Shown here one piece after another: positions 8,692-18,029 of a stretch of DNA of 64,000 bases. Under the pieces are notes generated by a model that was not told where the DNA came from, made no database searches, and saw only the letters and a program-made list of their open reading frames with translations. A program made the position numbers and the translations under genes. How positions within the stretch are numbered: position 1 is the first letter of the stretch; the number at the start of each line of letters is the position of its first letter. Source of the DNA: CAWAND01 sp963727915 (lineage in GTDB: Bacteria > Chloroflexota > Anaerolineae > Anaerolineales > E44-bin32); assembly GCA_963727915.1 (NCBI GenBank), contig CAVSID010000001.1:1240001-1304000 (forward strand), read 5' to 3'.

Positions 8692-9185
8692 GCTATGCGA
8701 TCTAGCCTGGAGCGGACCGCATCGCTGTCCAGCATGCCCACAGTGCGCCAGGCCTCAGCGCCGTGGGCGTCAAAAAGGATGAAAGTCGGGGTGTAGATCA
8801 TGTCAAAACGTTCTCCCAACTCCCGCCCGGAAGGATCCTGGATGTTGACCCGGACGACGTGCAGCCGGTCGGTTTCGCTTTGCTCGAGCCTGTCGACGGC
8901 AGGCTTGGCGGCCGCGCAGCCCATTCAGTAGGCACTCTGAAACATCAGCAACACCGGCTTCCCGGCGCCGATCAGATCCAGCACCGGCTGACTGCTTCTA
9001 TGGCTGCTTGGACCAGCTCCCATCCGGCGGTACAGGAAGACAAAACCGAGAATCACGACCATGATCAGGAGCAGACGGAGGGCGGAAAATCCAAGCGAGG
9101 CTGAAAGCAGGCTGGCCAGGAAAACGCCCATCACGCCGGCGAGCAGAAACGAATGTCGGTTGATGAAGAGCATAAAGGTCCCCAT
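8688..9185 (-). CDS. membrane-anchored thioredoxin-fold protein with in-frame UGA at a UxxC motif, putative selenoprotein
   Basis: Read through one UGA (8925-8927), the frame gives 165 residues: an N-terminal membrane region of two hydrophobic segments, then a thioredoxin-like domain, KPVLLMFQSAY-U-MGCAAAKP, followed by LHVVRVNIQDPSGRELGERF and the cis-Pro-bearing YTPTFILFDAHG. The UGA sits exactly where the first Cys of the CxxC site belongs (U87, C90). Both flanking parts are in the same frame with nothing lost, so an indel is not the cause. A hairpin follows at the right distance for a bacterial SECIS element. A TGC-to-TGA substitution or sequencing error is the alternative. The start at 9185 is uncertain (9173 also possible). 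Probable role: extracytoplasmic thiol-disulfide exchange. The downstream genes overlap by ATGA. Confidence 0.7.
8887..8905 (-). promoter_or_regulatory. candidate bacterial SECIS hairpin of the thioredoxin-like gene
   Basis: Starting 20 nt after the UGA, AGCCUG pairs perfectly with CAGGCU around the 7-nt loop CCGUCGA; an inner C-G pair would leave GUC at the tip. Spacing and size are nearly the same as at the SelW-like gene (50830-50848). SelB binding is inferred, not shown. Confidence 0.5.
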
Positions 9186-9238
9186 TCTCGGCCACCGACA
9201 GGATTGTAACATTGCGTCACTTGGCGGAGCTGTCTGCT

Positions 9239-9267
9239 TTGACAACCGTCTGCCTGTGCCTTAGAAT
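9239..9267 (+). promoter_or_regulatory. sigma70-type promoter of the EF-G paralogue
   Basis: TTGACA (9239-9244), a 17-base spacer and TAGAAT (9262-9267) precede the ATG at 9310 by about 40 bases. Confidence 0.7.
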
Positions 9268-9309
9268 TCGCCCAACCAGTTCTCACTTCCATGGAGGACC
9301 CCTCGTCCC

Positions 9310-11386
9310 ATGAAGGAATACGCCACCGATTCCCTACGCAATATCGCCCTGGTGTCGCATGCGGGCGCAGGCAAGACCTCTCTAGCCGAGGCGATGCTCT
9401 TCGTCTCTGGCGCTGTCACCCGAATGGGCAAAGTTGAGGACGGCACAACCGCCTCCGACTTCGAAGATGAGGAGATTCGTCGCAGCCTCTCCCTGTCCAC
9501 AGCGGTCATTCCGGTTGAGACCCACGATTGCAAGATCAATGTGCTGGATACCCCTGGCTACACCGATTTCATCGGCGAGGTGATCTCGGCTCTCAGGGTG
9601 GCAGACACGGCGGTGGTGCTGGTGGACGCCGTAGCGGGTGTGGAGGTTGGCACGGAGATTGTCTGGGATTACTGCGATACGTTCAACCTCCCCCGATTTG
9701 TTGTGATCAACAAGATGGATCGGGAGAACGCAGGTTTTCAGCGCACCATGAATTCGATCAGGGCTATCTCGCCTGACGCGTCCTTCATCCCGGTGCAGCT
9801 GCCCTGGGGAGAGAAGCTCGAGTTCAAGGGCGTTATCGACCTGATGGATATGCAGGCCAAGGCCGGCGGGGGCGAGAAGGGCGAGGCTATCCCGGCTGAG
9901 CTGGCGGATGCGGCTGAAGAAGCGCGGTTGGCGTTGGTGGAAGCCGCCGCCGAAGGCGACGACGCGCTGCTCGAGAAGTATCTCGACGGCGGAAGTCTGT
10001 CGCCGCAAGAAATCAGCCGAGGCTTCAAGAAGGCTGTCCTCGATGGGCGGTTTGTCCCCGTGTTCCTGACGGCGGCCTCGGCCGGCACAGGCATCACCCC
10101 ACTCTTGGATGCGCTGGTCGAGCTGGCGCCGGCGCCGAGCGAGGCGGGGGCGGTCACGATGAAGGGGGCCAAGGGCGAGGAGACGCTCGAACCAAGTGAC
10201 GCCGGACCGCTGGCGGCCTTTGTGTGGAAGACGACCGCCGATCCCTTTGTTGGCAAGCTGACCTACATGCGCGTTTACTCGGGAACGCTGGAAGCCGAAT
10301 TCGCGAGCTTGGAACGCCGAGAAACGCACCGAAGAACGACTTGGCCCGCTGCACGTGATGCGCGGTAAGGAACAATTGGCTGTCAAGGCGCTGCATTGCG
10401 GTGACATCGGCACCGTAGCTAAACTGGCCGAGACCGGCACCGGGGATGTCTTGTGTGACAAGAGCCACCCGCTGACAATGGAATCGCCGGCCTATCCCAA
10501 CGCGCTTTACTCGGTGGCTGTGAGCCCGAAGACCCAGGCCAATTCGGCCAAACTCGGCCCCACGCTTGCCCGCCTGGCCGAAGAAGACCCGACCCTAAAT
10601 TGGCACGCCGAGAACACCACCAACCAGACCATTCTGCAGGGGATGGGCGATCAGCACATCGATGTCGCCATCCGTAAGGCGGAGACCAAGTTCCAGGTCG
10701 GACTGGTGACCGAGACGCCTCGCGTTCCCTATAAGGAGACCATCACCCGCCAGGGCGCCGCCCAATACCGCCACAAGAAGCAAACCGGCGGCTCGGGGCA
10801 GTTCGCCGAAGTGCACATGACCGTCGATCCGCTGCCCGAAGGTGATTTCGAGTTTGAAAGCAAGGTCTTCGGGGGCGCCATTTCCAGCAGCTACTTACCG
10901 GCCATCGAAAAGGGTGTGAAGAGTGTGCTCAAGCAGGGTGTCCTGGCCGGCTACCCAATAGAGAAGGTGCATGTGGCTGTCGTCGACGGCAAGGAGCACC
11001 CCGTCGATTCCAAAGCAATCGCCTTCGAGATCGCCGGGCGCGAGGCCTTCAAGCAAGGTTTTATGGAGGCCGGGCCGGTCCTGCTGGAGCCGATTATGAC
11101 CATCCGCGTGGTGGTCCCGGAGGCCAACATGGGCGATGTGCTGGGAGATCTGAACACCCGCCGAGCCCGCGTCCAGGGGATGGAAACCGAACGCGGCCGA
11201 AGCGTGGTGACGGCGCAGGTGCCGCTGGCCGAAATCCAGCGCTATACGTCGGACCTGCGTTCGATCACCGGCGGGCGCGGGGTCTTCAGCATGGCGTTGA
11301 GCCACTACGAGGTGGTGCCAAGCCATGTGGCGGAGGAGATCATCGCCCAGAAGAAGCGCGATGAAGGCAAAGAAGATCAGGACTGA
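9310..11386 (+). CDS. elongation factor G-like translational GTPase (EF-G2 type), frameshifted
   Basis: This is a roughly 690-residue translational GTPase broken by one frameshift near 10308, where the new frame continues WNAEKRTEERLGPLHVMRGKEQ. The G motifs are SHAGAGKTS (G1), LDTPGYTDF (G3) and NKMDRENAG (G4). The G1 sequence HAGAGKT, rather than AHIDAGKT, marks the EF-G2/EF-G-like branch and not the main elongation factor. Domains II to V follow, including the domain IV block YRHKKQTGGSGQFAEV and the C-terminal YTSDLRSITGGRGVFSM. It binds the ribosome in the cytoplasm. EF-G2-type paralogues often lack full translocase activity, so its exact task is unclear. A strong terminator follows. Confidence 0.92.
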
Positions 11387-11406
11387 GCATCTGGTTTCAA
11401 GCCGGT

Positions 11407-11436
11407 ATGGACCGGACGTGCGTCCGGTCCATTTTC
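11407..11436 (+). terminator. intrinsic terminator after the EF-G paralogue
   Basis: ATGGACCGGAC and its perfect complement enclose a 4-nt loop and are followed by TTTCT. Confidence 0.85.
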
Positions 11437-11500
11437 TATCCTGACGGCGTCGCAACTCTCATCCACATGCATCAGCAGGCCCAACGGAGCTTGTGAGTTG

Positions 11501-11887
11501 ATGTCGGCCGATTGGTATCCCATCCGATTCATCGATGACAAAGTCGAGGTCGAGTTCGACCGCTCACCCGCCTTGGCCAAGAAGCCGGGCGCGCCTGACC
11601 GTTTCCGTTGGGATTGTGAAGAATTTCACATATCGGAAGTGGTGTCCACCTGGTTTGACTACGGCCGACGAGGAGCCATGGCCCGCAACATGGCCCCGGC
11701 CCATCTTGAGGCGGCCCAGAGACGGGGCTCGTGGGGCGTGGGGCGCTTCTACTTTCGCGTGCGTACGGCAGCCGGGCGGGCCTTTGACCTGTACTACGAT
11801 CGCGCCCCGCGTGAGGCTGGCGACCGGACCGGGCAATGGGTGCTGTGGCGTGAGGTGTCGGAAACGGCGGGTCAGGATTCCGGTTGA
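11501..11887 (+). CDS. small conserved protein of unknown function
   Basis: A 128-residue soluble protein beginning MSADWYPIRFIDDKVEVEF. The block GSWGVGRFYFRVRTAAGRAFDLYYDRAP suggests a compact beta-sheet domain; I believe similar small proteins (DUF6504-like) are common in Chloroflexota and Actinobacteria, but no function is known. ATG 11501 is preferred over the TTG just before it. The 3' end overlaps the end of the convergent PAP2 gene by 16 bases. A TTGTGA-N6-TCACA palindrome lies inside the coding sequence (11614-11631, coding CEEFH). Confidence 0.7.
   Translation: MSADWYPIRFIDDKVEVEFDRSPALAKKPGAPDRFRWDCEEFHISEVVSTWFDYGRRGAMARNMAPAHLEAAQRRGSWGVGRFYFRVRTAAGRAFDLYYDRAPREAGDRTGQWVLWREVSETAGQDSG
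11614..11631. promoter_or_regulatory. Rex/CRP-type palindrome, site 1 (intragenic)
   Basis: TTGTGAAGAATTTCACAT matches TTGTGA-N6-TCACAA with one mismatch at the last base. It lies inside the small gene 11501-11887. One of six such sites in the window. Confidence 0.4.
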
Positions 11888-12914
11888 GCCCCCTCGGGGG
11901 ATGGCGCTGGAGCGGCCTCAATCGGCGAGGCCAGCTTCAGGGCGACAAAGGTTATCGGACCGAGCCAGGATACCCACAGGCCGGTCAGCGCGTGGTGAAG
12001 ATAGGTGATGGCCAGCGCTGGACTGGTGTCCCCTTGCGGAAGCACCAAACGGGGTCCAAGGTACAGAATGATAAGTCCGGCCAGCCCGGTCACGAGCCGG
12101 AGGGCCCGCTTGCGCCACGGTCCACCGGCATCGAAGCCGCGGCTCCGGTTGAGCAAGACGCCTCCCGCAGCCAGTCCCAGCAGGAGGCCTGAGACCTGGA
12201 AGGCGGTCTCCATGGAACGCGGGTCGGCGTATTGCGGGTTGGTCCGGGCGAGCATGATGGCGACGATCCAATCGCTGGGTACTTGGCGCGCCACCGTGAC
12301 GACCCACACCAGAAGGTTCGTGAATAGCAGCAACAGCGACGCCAGAAGGGCGATCATCAGCTTCAGGCGGTCGCCCTGGCCGGAAAGCCAGTGGATCGCC
12401 GGGGGTTCGATCAGGAAGAAGGCTCCCAGCACCAGGGCACCAATCATCCACCCCCCGAGGATGTCCATGGGAAAATGCACGCCAAGGACGATGCGCGAAG
12501 CTGAGACGAGCAGGACCACGACGAAAGCGGCGCCCCACAGCCACGGCCGCCCGATCCAGGCGGCCAGCCGCCCCCAGAAGACCAGACCATCCTGCGCGTG
12601 ACCAGAGGGGAAGCCAAAGGTGGATTCGGTTGCCAAGGGTTTGACGCTTGTCGACACCCAATACGGACGCGGCAGGCCGAGGGCGATTTTGAGTGCGCCG
12701 TTCAGCCCGGTGCTGGTCAGAAGGGCTATCCCCAAGCGCAAGCCGAGACTGGCATCGAAACACCAATAGAGTCCCAAGAAAATCACCAGCAGGAAGGGCG
12801 TGGCGCCCAACCAGGTCAGCGGCCTGCATCGGCCAGGGAGAGCCAGGGCCCCAGCGACTGCAGCCATACGATCAAGGGAATTTGACCCGTCAGCCAGGCT
12901 TCCATTTGTCTCAT
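11872..12914 (-). CDS. PAP2 superfamily membrane phosphatase, frameshifted near the N-terminus
   Basis: This is a multi-helix membrane phosphatase of about 345 residues with the three PAP2 motifs KIALGLPRPYW, FPSGHAQDGL and SRIVLGVHFPMDILGG, which hold the catalytic His residues. The start is ATG 12914: it overlaps the stop of the MFS gene (ATGA) and has GAGGAGG just upstream. From there MRQMEAWLTGQIPLIVWLQS runs to a frameshift near 12825, after which LTWLGATPFLLVIFL continues; this looks like an indel. The likely substrate is a lipid phosphate such as undecaprenyl pyrophosphate or phosphatidic acid, at the outer face of the cytoplasmic membrane. A second helical half without motifs follows the PAP2 core. 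Co-transcribed with the MFS carrier. Confidence 0.87.
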
Positions 12915-14080
12915 TGCCTCCTCAAGCTGGGGATGATCTCGGGCGCGACCGTAGGCGGGGCCGATCCAGCGCCTCCCGGGAGGAATTTCAAACTCAGCAC
13001 CAAGGTCACTGCCGCCATACCAAGGCCAACGGGAAACGGCAGCCAGGGTTTCATATCATACAGGATGCCGGCAATCGCCGGGCCAATCGCCAGGGCGCTA
13101 CCGTTCATCGTCTCTACCATGCCGAAGGCCAACCCCAGGTTGCGGCGAGATACCAGCGGCTCGGACTGGGCGATGGCCAAGGTATGGGCTGTGCGCATGC
13201 CGCCGGCCAGGAAGAAACCGACCCCGTACCAAACCACGGACGAACCCAACCATAGACCAGCTATCGATAATCCGACCACCACGTGGGCCAGCACGAAACC
13301 CAGCTTCGGGCGGATCCGGCCCAGGGTCAGGTTGAGGACCACCACCCCCAACGCGTTGAAGGACCCCAGCGCGCCCAGAGTGCCAAGGTTGATCCCGCGC
13401 TGATTGGTCAGGAAGTTGGGCGTCAGCGGCCAGCTCAGGCTGAGCGCCAGCAGGCTGATCAGGATCAGGCCCAAGAAGCGCGCCATGCCCGGTTGGCGAA
13501 TGACCCGCCAGGCACTTTGGCCGTCGTCGTCCGTCAAAACCGGATGAACGCCGATGCGCAGGACCAACAAGGTCGACAGCGCAAAGATGACTCCGGCCAC
13601 GGCAAACACCGGACGCAAACCCACGGACTGTGCCAATCCGCCGCCGATCGCCGGGCCGGCGATCAGGCCCAGGTTGAAAGACGAGAATGCGGTGGTCAGG
13701 GCGCGGGCCGAGGTCCACTCCCCACGGGCGTTACTGATGAAGGAGGACAAAGGGGACATGACAAACAGGGTCATGGAGTAGATCACCAGCCCGGCCACGA
13801 AGGGAACCAGGGTTGTCGCCAGGCACATCATGAAGGCCGCCACTGTGCCGATCACCCAGGAGGCCACGATGGCGGACTTGGTCCCGAAGCGGTCTGAGAC
13901 CGAGCCGGCAGGGATGTGGGTCAGCACCGCCGACACCCCGGCCAGGCCGAGTATGGCACCAATCCCGACTGGGTCGGCCCCGAGTTGCTGCAGGTACACG
14001 GGCTGGAAGTAGGTAAAAAGCCCTTCGCCGATGCCCCACAGGAACAGCGCCAAAGAGATCAGCTTGAGATCGCGCGTCAC
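12911..14080 (-). CDS. major facilitator superfamily transporter
   Basis: This is a 389-residue, 12-helix MFS carrier. The loop 2-3 signature appears as GSVSDRFGTKSAI, and the repeated half is visible after residue 200. It resembles drug:H+ or sugar-phosphate-type exporters of Chloroflexota, but the substrate cannot be inferred. It is the first gene of a two-gene operon with the PAP2 phosphatase (4-base overlap at the stop), suggesting a joint role at the membrane. Confidence 0.85.
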   Translation of the reverse strand: MTRDLKLISLALFLWGIGEGLFTYFQPVYLQQLGADPVGIGAILGLAGVSAVLTHIPAGSVSDRFGTKSAIVASWVIGTVAAFMMCLATTLVPFVAGLVIYSMTLFVMSPLSSFISNARGEWTSARALTTAFSSFNLGLIAGPAIGGGLAQSVGLRPVFAVAGVIFALSTLLVLRIGVHPVLTDDDGQSAWRVIRQPGMARFLGLILISLLALSLSWPLTPNFLTNQRGINLGTLGALGSFNALGVVVLNLTLGRIRPKLGFVLAHVVVGLSIAGLWLGSSVVWYGVGFFLAGGMRTAHTLAIAQSEPLVSRRNLGLAFGMVETMNGSALAIGPAIAGILYDMKPWLPFPVGLGMAAVTLVLSLKFLPGGAGSAPPTVAPEIIPSLRRQ

Positions 14081-14116
14081 CTAGATGCGCTCCCCTGGCG
14101 CAGGATCATGGTGATG

Positions 14117-15223
14117 TTAATCAAGGGTGACGAGCTCTCGCCGATAGCTGCTCAGGCTCTCACCTGCATCCTCGGTGACGACCATGTCGTCCTCGATTCG
14201 GACACCGCCCTTGCCATCCAGGTAGATCCCGGGTTCGATAGTGAAGGTCATCCCGGGCGTCAATTTTTGGGCGCTGTCCTGGCGGATGAACGGGGGTTCG
14301 TGGGGTTCGAGCCCCAGCCCGTGGCCCGTTCGGTGGACGAAGAAGTCACCGTACCCTGCCGCCTCGATGACACCCCTGGCGGCGGCGTCGACATCGCCGC
14401 AGGCTGCGCCCGGACGGACGGCTTCCCGAGCGGCCTGGTTGGCGTCCTGCACGATCCTGTGGATCTTCACCAGTTCGGGATCGACGACACCAACCGCCAG
14501 GGTCCGGGTGAGATCGGAAACATAGCCTCGCACCGTCGCACCCCAATCCAGCAGGAGGAGCTCGCCCGAGCGAAGCTGGCGGTTGGTAGGCGTAGCGTGG
14601 GGGATGGCGCTGTTCGGTCCGGAGGCGACGATGGGCGCGAACGGCAGCTCCGGGTCCGAGCCGGCCTGCAGGAGCTGGAGTGTCAACTCGGACGCCAGGT
14701 CCCGTTCCGTCATGCCCAGCTGGATCAGTTTGAGGGTCGCCTCGAGTGCTTGCTCGGCAACCCACACCGCCTGACGCATGTTGGTGACCTCGTCGTCGGA
14801 CTTGCAGGCGCGCAACCCGGCCAGGATCGGCTCACCGGACTGGATCTTGGCACCTGGCGCAGCGGCCTGAAGCATCTGAAGTTCCATCAGGCGCATGCGC
14901 AGCGGCTCGACGGCCAGGCTCATGGCGTCCAATCCAAAATGCTTTGCCCCCCCGGCAAACGCCTCGGTCCAGGAGGCCTGGTCTTCACCGTAGGGGAAGA
15001 TATCGGCGTCCATGTCGCTTGTTTCTGCTTTGGCTTTCTCAAGCTCGGGAAGGATAAACACCGGCTTCCGGTCCGGCGCCAGCAGAACCACGACCGGACG
15101 CTCCATCAGGTGGAACGACAACCCGGTCAGGTAGGACAGATTTGGTCCAGGGATCAGAGCCAGGGCGTCGAAATCCGATGCCCGCAGGCTCTCCGTCAGG
15201 CGTTGCATGCGCTCATTGGCCAC
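14117..15223 (-). CDS. Xaa-Pro aminopeptidase-like M24 metallopeptidase
   Basis: This is a 368-residue M24 family enzyme: an N-terminal creatinase-like domain (residues 1-135) and a C-terminal pita-bread domain. The metal ligands are visible as LLLDWGATVRGYVSDLTRT (two Asp), HRTGHGLGLEPHEPP (His), TIEPGIYLDGKGGVRIEDD (two Glu). The start is GTG 15223 with GGAGG six bases upstream. It probably removes an N-terminal residue before proline, in the cytoplasm. The gene is divergent from the coxG-led cluster. Confidence 0.92.
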   Translation of the reverse strand: MANERMQRLTESLRASDFDALALIPGPNLSYLTGLSFHLMERPVVVLLAPDRKPVFILPELEKAKAETSDMDADIFPYGEDQASWTEAFAGGAKHFGLDAMSLAVEPLRMRLMELQMLQAAAPGAKIQSGEPILAGLRACKSDDEVTNMRQAVWVAEQALEATLKLIQLGMTERDLASELTLQLLQAGSDPELPFAPIVASGPNSAIPHATPTNRQLRSGELLLLDWGATVRGYVSDLTRTLAVGVVDPELVKIHRIVQDANQAAREAVRPGAACGDVDAAARGVIEAAGYGDFFVHRTGHGLGLEPHEPPFIRQDSAQKLTPGMTFTIEPGIYLDGKGGVRIEDDMVVTEDAGESLSSYRRELVTLD

Positions 15224-15243
15224 GTGTCACCTCCAGTCGAGCG

Positions 15244-15249
15244 ATTATA
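15244..15249 (-). promoter_or_regulatory. -10 box of the M24 peptidase gene
   Basis: TATAAT followed by CGCTCG lies about 20 bases before the GTG start at 15223. TTCCGG, 17 bases further upstream, is a weak -35 candidate. Confidence 0.5.
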
Positions 15250-15320
15250 GCCTTCCGTTGGCGGGGCCGGAAGCCTCCATCCGCTGACCCAGACCTCCCG
15301 TGTGCGGCGCCCAGCAGGCT

Positions 15321-15326
15321 TATAAT
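15321..15326 (+). promoter_or_regulatory. -10 box of the coxG-moxR-coxE-xdhC operon
   Basis: TATAAT about 100 bases before the CoxG start, divergent from the peptidase promoter. No clear -35 box. Confidence 0.5.
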
Positions 15327-15428
15327 GAAACCCTGAGGCCCTTGTCTCGTAGGGGAGCCCCACGACATATCGCCCAACCCCGTTTGGCCTCACCCGACAC
15401 ACATCGCAAACGAGAAAAGGGAGACCGC

Positions 15429-15872
15429 ATGAAGGTGCAAGGCAGTGTCGACATCAACGCTCCCCGAGACAAGGTCTGGGCATTTCTCACCGATCCCCAC
15501 GCTGTAGGCGAGTGCGCCCCCGGCCTGGAGTCGATGGAGATCGTCACCCCGGACGAGGCCTTCAAGGCTGTGGCATCCGTCGGCTTTGGGTCGATGAAGG
15601 TCCGCTTCACGGTTGATGTGGCGTGGACCGAACTTGAGGAGCCGGACCACGCACAGATGAAGGCGCATGGGACGGCGCCTGGGAGCACCGTCGACGCATC
15701 GAGTGAGATGAACCTCTCCGACGCCGATGGCGGGGGCACGAAACTGGATTGGTCAGCCGATATCACCGTTCAAGGGACCATCGCCAGCCTGGCCTCGAGG
15801 CTGATGGGCAGTATGACCCAGAGGATGACGGCTGATTTCTTCAACTGCGTCAAGAGCAAGATCGAGGCCTAG
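15429..15872 (+). CDS. CoxG/SRPBCC family carbon monoxide dehydrogenase subunit G-like protein
   Basis: This is a 147-residue START-fold protein with the CoxG start MKVQGSVDINAPRDKVWAFL, the LTDPHAVGECAPGLESME segment, and a C-terminal amphipathic helix IASLASRLMGSMTQRM. CoxG proteins recruit or mature Mo-hydroxylases at the membrane. It leads the operon coxG-moxR(coxD)-coxE-xdhC, all accessory factors for a molybdenum hydroxylase whose subunits are encoded 5 kb downstream. Confidence 0.9.
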   Translation: MKVQGSVDINAPRDKVWAFLTDPHAVGECAPGLESMEIVTPDEAFKAVASVGFGSMKVRFTVDVAWTELEEPDHAQMKAHGTAPGSTVDASSEMNLSDADGGGTKLDWSADITVQGTIASLASRLMGSMTQRMTADFFNCVKSKIEA

Positions 15873-15921
15873 GCCAACTGGATGCAGGTCCCGCAAGGCC
15901 TCTGTGGATGACCGAGGCAGG

Positions 15922-16810
15922 ATGACTTTCGAATCGATCGACGTCCTCCAGGATGACCTCAGACGGCGCGGCTACATCGCCGACCGAGGTTTGGCCACGG
16001 TGCTCTTTCTCGGGCAGAAGCTGTCGCGCCCGGTGTTCCTCGAAGGGGAGGCTGGGGTGGGGAAGACCGAGGTGGCCAAGGCGATGGCGGATCTGCTTGG
16101 CGCGCCTCTCATTCGCCTCCAATGCTATGAAGGTCTGGATATCCATCACGCGGTCTACGATTGGAACTACACGCGCCAGATGCTGCATATTCGGATGCTC
16201 GAGGCGCGCGGCGAACGGCCGACCGAGGCCGAGCTTTTCGGCCCCGAATTCCTCTTGCGAAGACCCTTGCTGCAGGCCCTGGACGGGCAGCCGGATCACC
16301 CGGCGGTGCTGCTGATCGACGAGTTGGATAGAAGTGATGAAGAGTTCGAGGCGTTCTTGCTGGAGGTGCTTTCCGACTTCCAGGTGACCATCCCCGAGAT
16401 CGGAACCGTCCGCGCCGAGACCCCGCCGGTGGTGATCTTGACTTCAAACCGCACCCGCGAGATTCACGACGCGTTGAAGCGCCGCTGTCTGTATCACTGG
16501 ATCGATTACCCGGACTTCGACAAAGAACTGGAAATTGTGATGGCCCGCATTCCCGAAGCCCCGGACAGGCTGACCCGGCAGGTGACAGCATTCGTCCAGG
16601 AACTACGCCGGGTAGAGCTGTACAAGGTCCCTGGCGTGGCTGAGACACTCGACTGGCTCACGGCGCTGATCGAGCTTGATCGGCAAATTCTCGATCCAGA
16701 TCTTGTGGACAGCACCCTGGGCGTGATCCTTCAAATACCAGGACGATGTGGCCCAGGTCCGCGGTGAGATGGCGGCTGGCATCCTGTCCCGAATCCAAGT
16801 CGAAGATTGA
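15922..16810 (+). CDS. MoxR/CoxD family AAA+ ATPase, frameshifted near the C-terminus
   Basis: This is an AAA+ chaperone-type ATPase of about 295 residues with Walker A GEAGVGKTE, Walker B VLLIDELD and the sensor-1 region VVILTSNRTREIHDALKRRC. CoxD-type MoxR proteins insert the S/Se-Cu or Mo centre in CO-dehydrogenase-like enzymes. An extra T near 16730 breaks the frame; the other frame gives YQDDVAQVRGEMAAG and ends at TGA 16808-16810, one base before the CoxE start. The frame that runs on to 16767 without this correction ends in a non-family tail. ATG 15922 is preferred to GTG 15904 because GAGGCAGG precedes it. Confidence 0.9.
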
Positions 16811-16811
16811 C

Positions 16812-18026
16812 ATGTCCGGAGCCCTGCTTTCCAACATCGTGACTTTCGGGCGCAGCCTGCGGCGGTTCGGATTCCCGGTCTCCACCCAACTTGTGACAGA
16901 TTTCACAAATGCGATGGGCGTTGTTTCGGTTGCGCAGCGCGATGATGTCTACTTCGCTGCCAGAAGCTTGTTCGTCCAGCGGCATGAGGACTTCGACCGA
17001 TTCGACAGCGCCTTCAATGCCTTCTGGCGAAGCCGAGATGGGCGTCAAGCTCTGGACATGCGGGCCTTGATGGAAGCTCCGCGCCGGCGTCAGGGAGCCG
17101 GCTTGGGCAGCGACGGTTCCGGAGGCGACGGTGCCGGCACAGCCGGCGAGGTCCAGCAGGCGCAGACCGTATCTGAGGGGGGTGACAACGGCAGCCTGGC
17201 GCTTGGTTTCAGCGACCGGGAGCGTCTGCGCCGCAAAGACTTCGCCGAGCTGACGGCGGATGAGGTGTTCGCCGTCCAAGGGTTGATCCGGCGCTCTTCG
17301 CAGCTGGCCTGGCGCCGTCGTTCCCGGAGATTGACGCCCGGCCGCGGCCCGGAGATTGACCTGCGCCGAACGCTACGCAGCAGTTTTCGGCATGGTGGCG
17401 AATGGCTGGACTGGTCGCCCATGCGGCGATTGAACAAGAACCGCCCCTTAGTGGTGCTGGCGGACATCAGCGGATCGATGACGCCATATTCGCGGTTGCT
17501 GTTGATGTTCGTCTATGGCTTGGCGCGAGGGCGCGGCGCCCCGCTCGAAGCGTTTGTCTTCGGAACGCGCCTGTCCCGTATCACCCGGCCGTTGATCAGC
17601 CTTCCGGTCGATCAGGCGCTGGACCGTGTGGCGCGACAGGTGCAGGACTGGTCCGGCGGGACGCGGATCGGCGAGGCCCTGCATGACTTCAACCTTAACT
17701 GGACGCGGCGCGTGCTCAGTGCCGGCGCCGTGGTGCTGCTGATCAGCGACGGATGGGATCGGGGAGACCCGGACCAGTTGGCGGAGGAGATGGCCCGCCT
17801 CCAGCGCCGCGCCCACCGCTTGATCTGGCTCAATCCCCTGCTGGGCACGCCGGGCTACCGTCCTTTGACCCGTGCCGTGCAAGCCGCACTGCCCTACGTC
17901 GATGATTTCCGGCCGGCTCACAATCTGGCCAGTCTCAATGATCTGGCGTCATCGCTTTCGGCTATGATCCGCCGGCCGTCGGCCGAGGCCGCGACTTTTC
18001 CGACATCGAACTTTCAAGGTGGTTGA
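16812..18026 (+). CDS. CoxE-like VWA domain protein
   Basis: This is a 404-residue VWA_CoxE family protein. The N-terminal helical part (FGRSLRRFGFPVS, RDDVYFAARSLF, SAFNAFWR) is typical, a Gly/Gln-rich linker follows, and the VWA domain begins at RPLVVLADISGSMTPYSR with the MIDAS motif DISGS and ends near PYVDDFRP. It partners with the MoxR ATPase during metal-centre maturation of the Mo-hydroxylase. The ATG is one base after the MoxR stop. A perfect TTGTGA-N6-TCACAA palindrome lies inside the gene (16891-16908). Confidence 0.92.
   Translation: MSGALLSNIVTFGRSLRRFGFPVSTQLVTDFTNAMGVVSVAQRDDVYFAARSLFVQRHEDFDRFDSAFNAFWRSRDGRQALDMRALMEAPRRRQGAGLGSDGSGGDGAGTAGEVQQAQTVSEGGDNGSLALGFSDRERLRRKDFAELTADEVFAVQGLIRRSSQLAWRRRSRRLTPGRGPEIDLRRTLRSSFRHGGEWLDWSPMRRLNKNRPLVVLADISGSMTPYSRLLLMFVYGLARGRGAPLEAFVFGTRLSRITRPLISLPVDQALDRVARQVQDWSGGTRIGEALHDFNLNWTRRVLSAGAVVLLISDGWDRGDPDQLAEEMARLQRRAHRLIWLNPLLGTPGYRPLTRAVQAALPYVDDFRPAHNLASLNDLASSLSAMIRRPSAEAATFPTSNFQGG
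16891..16908. promoter_or_regulatory. Rex/CRP-type palindrome, site 2 (intragenic)
   Basis: TTGTGACAGATTTCACAA is an exact TTGTGA-N6-TCACAA palindrome within the start of the CoxE gene. Confidence 0.4.
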
Positions 18027-18029
18027 CTG

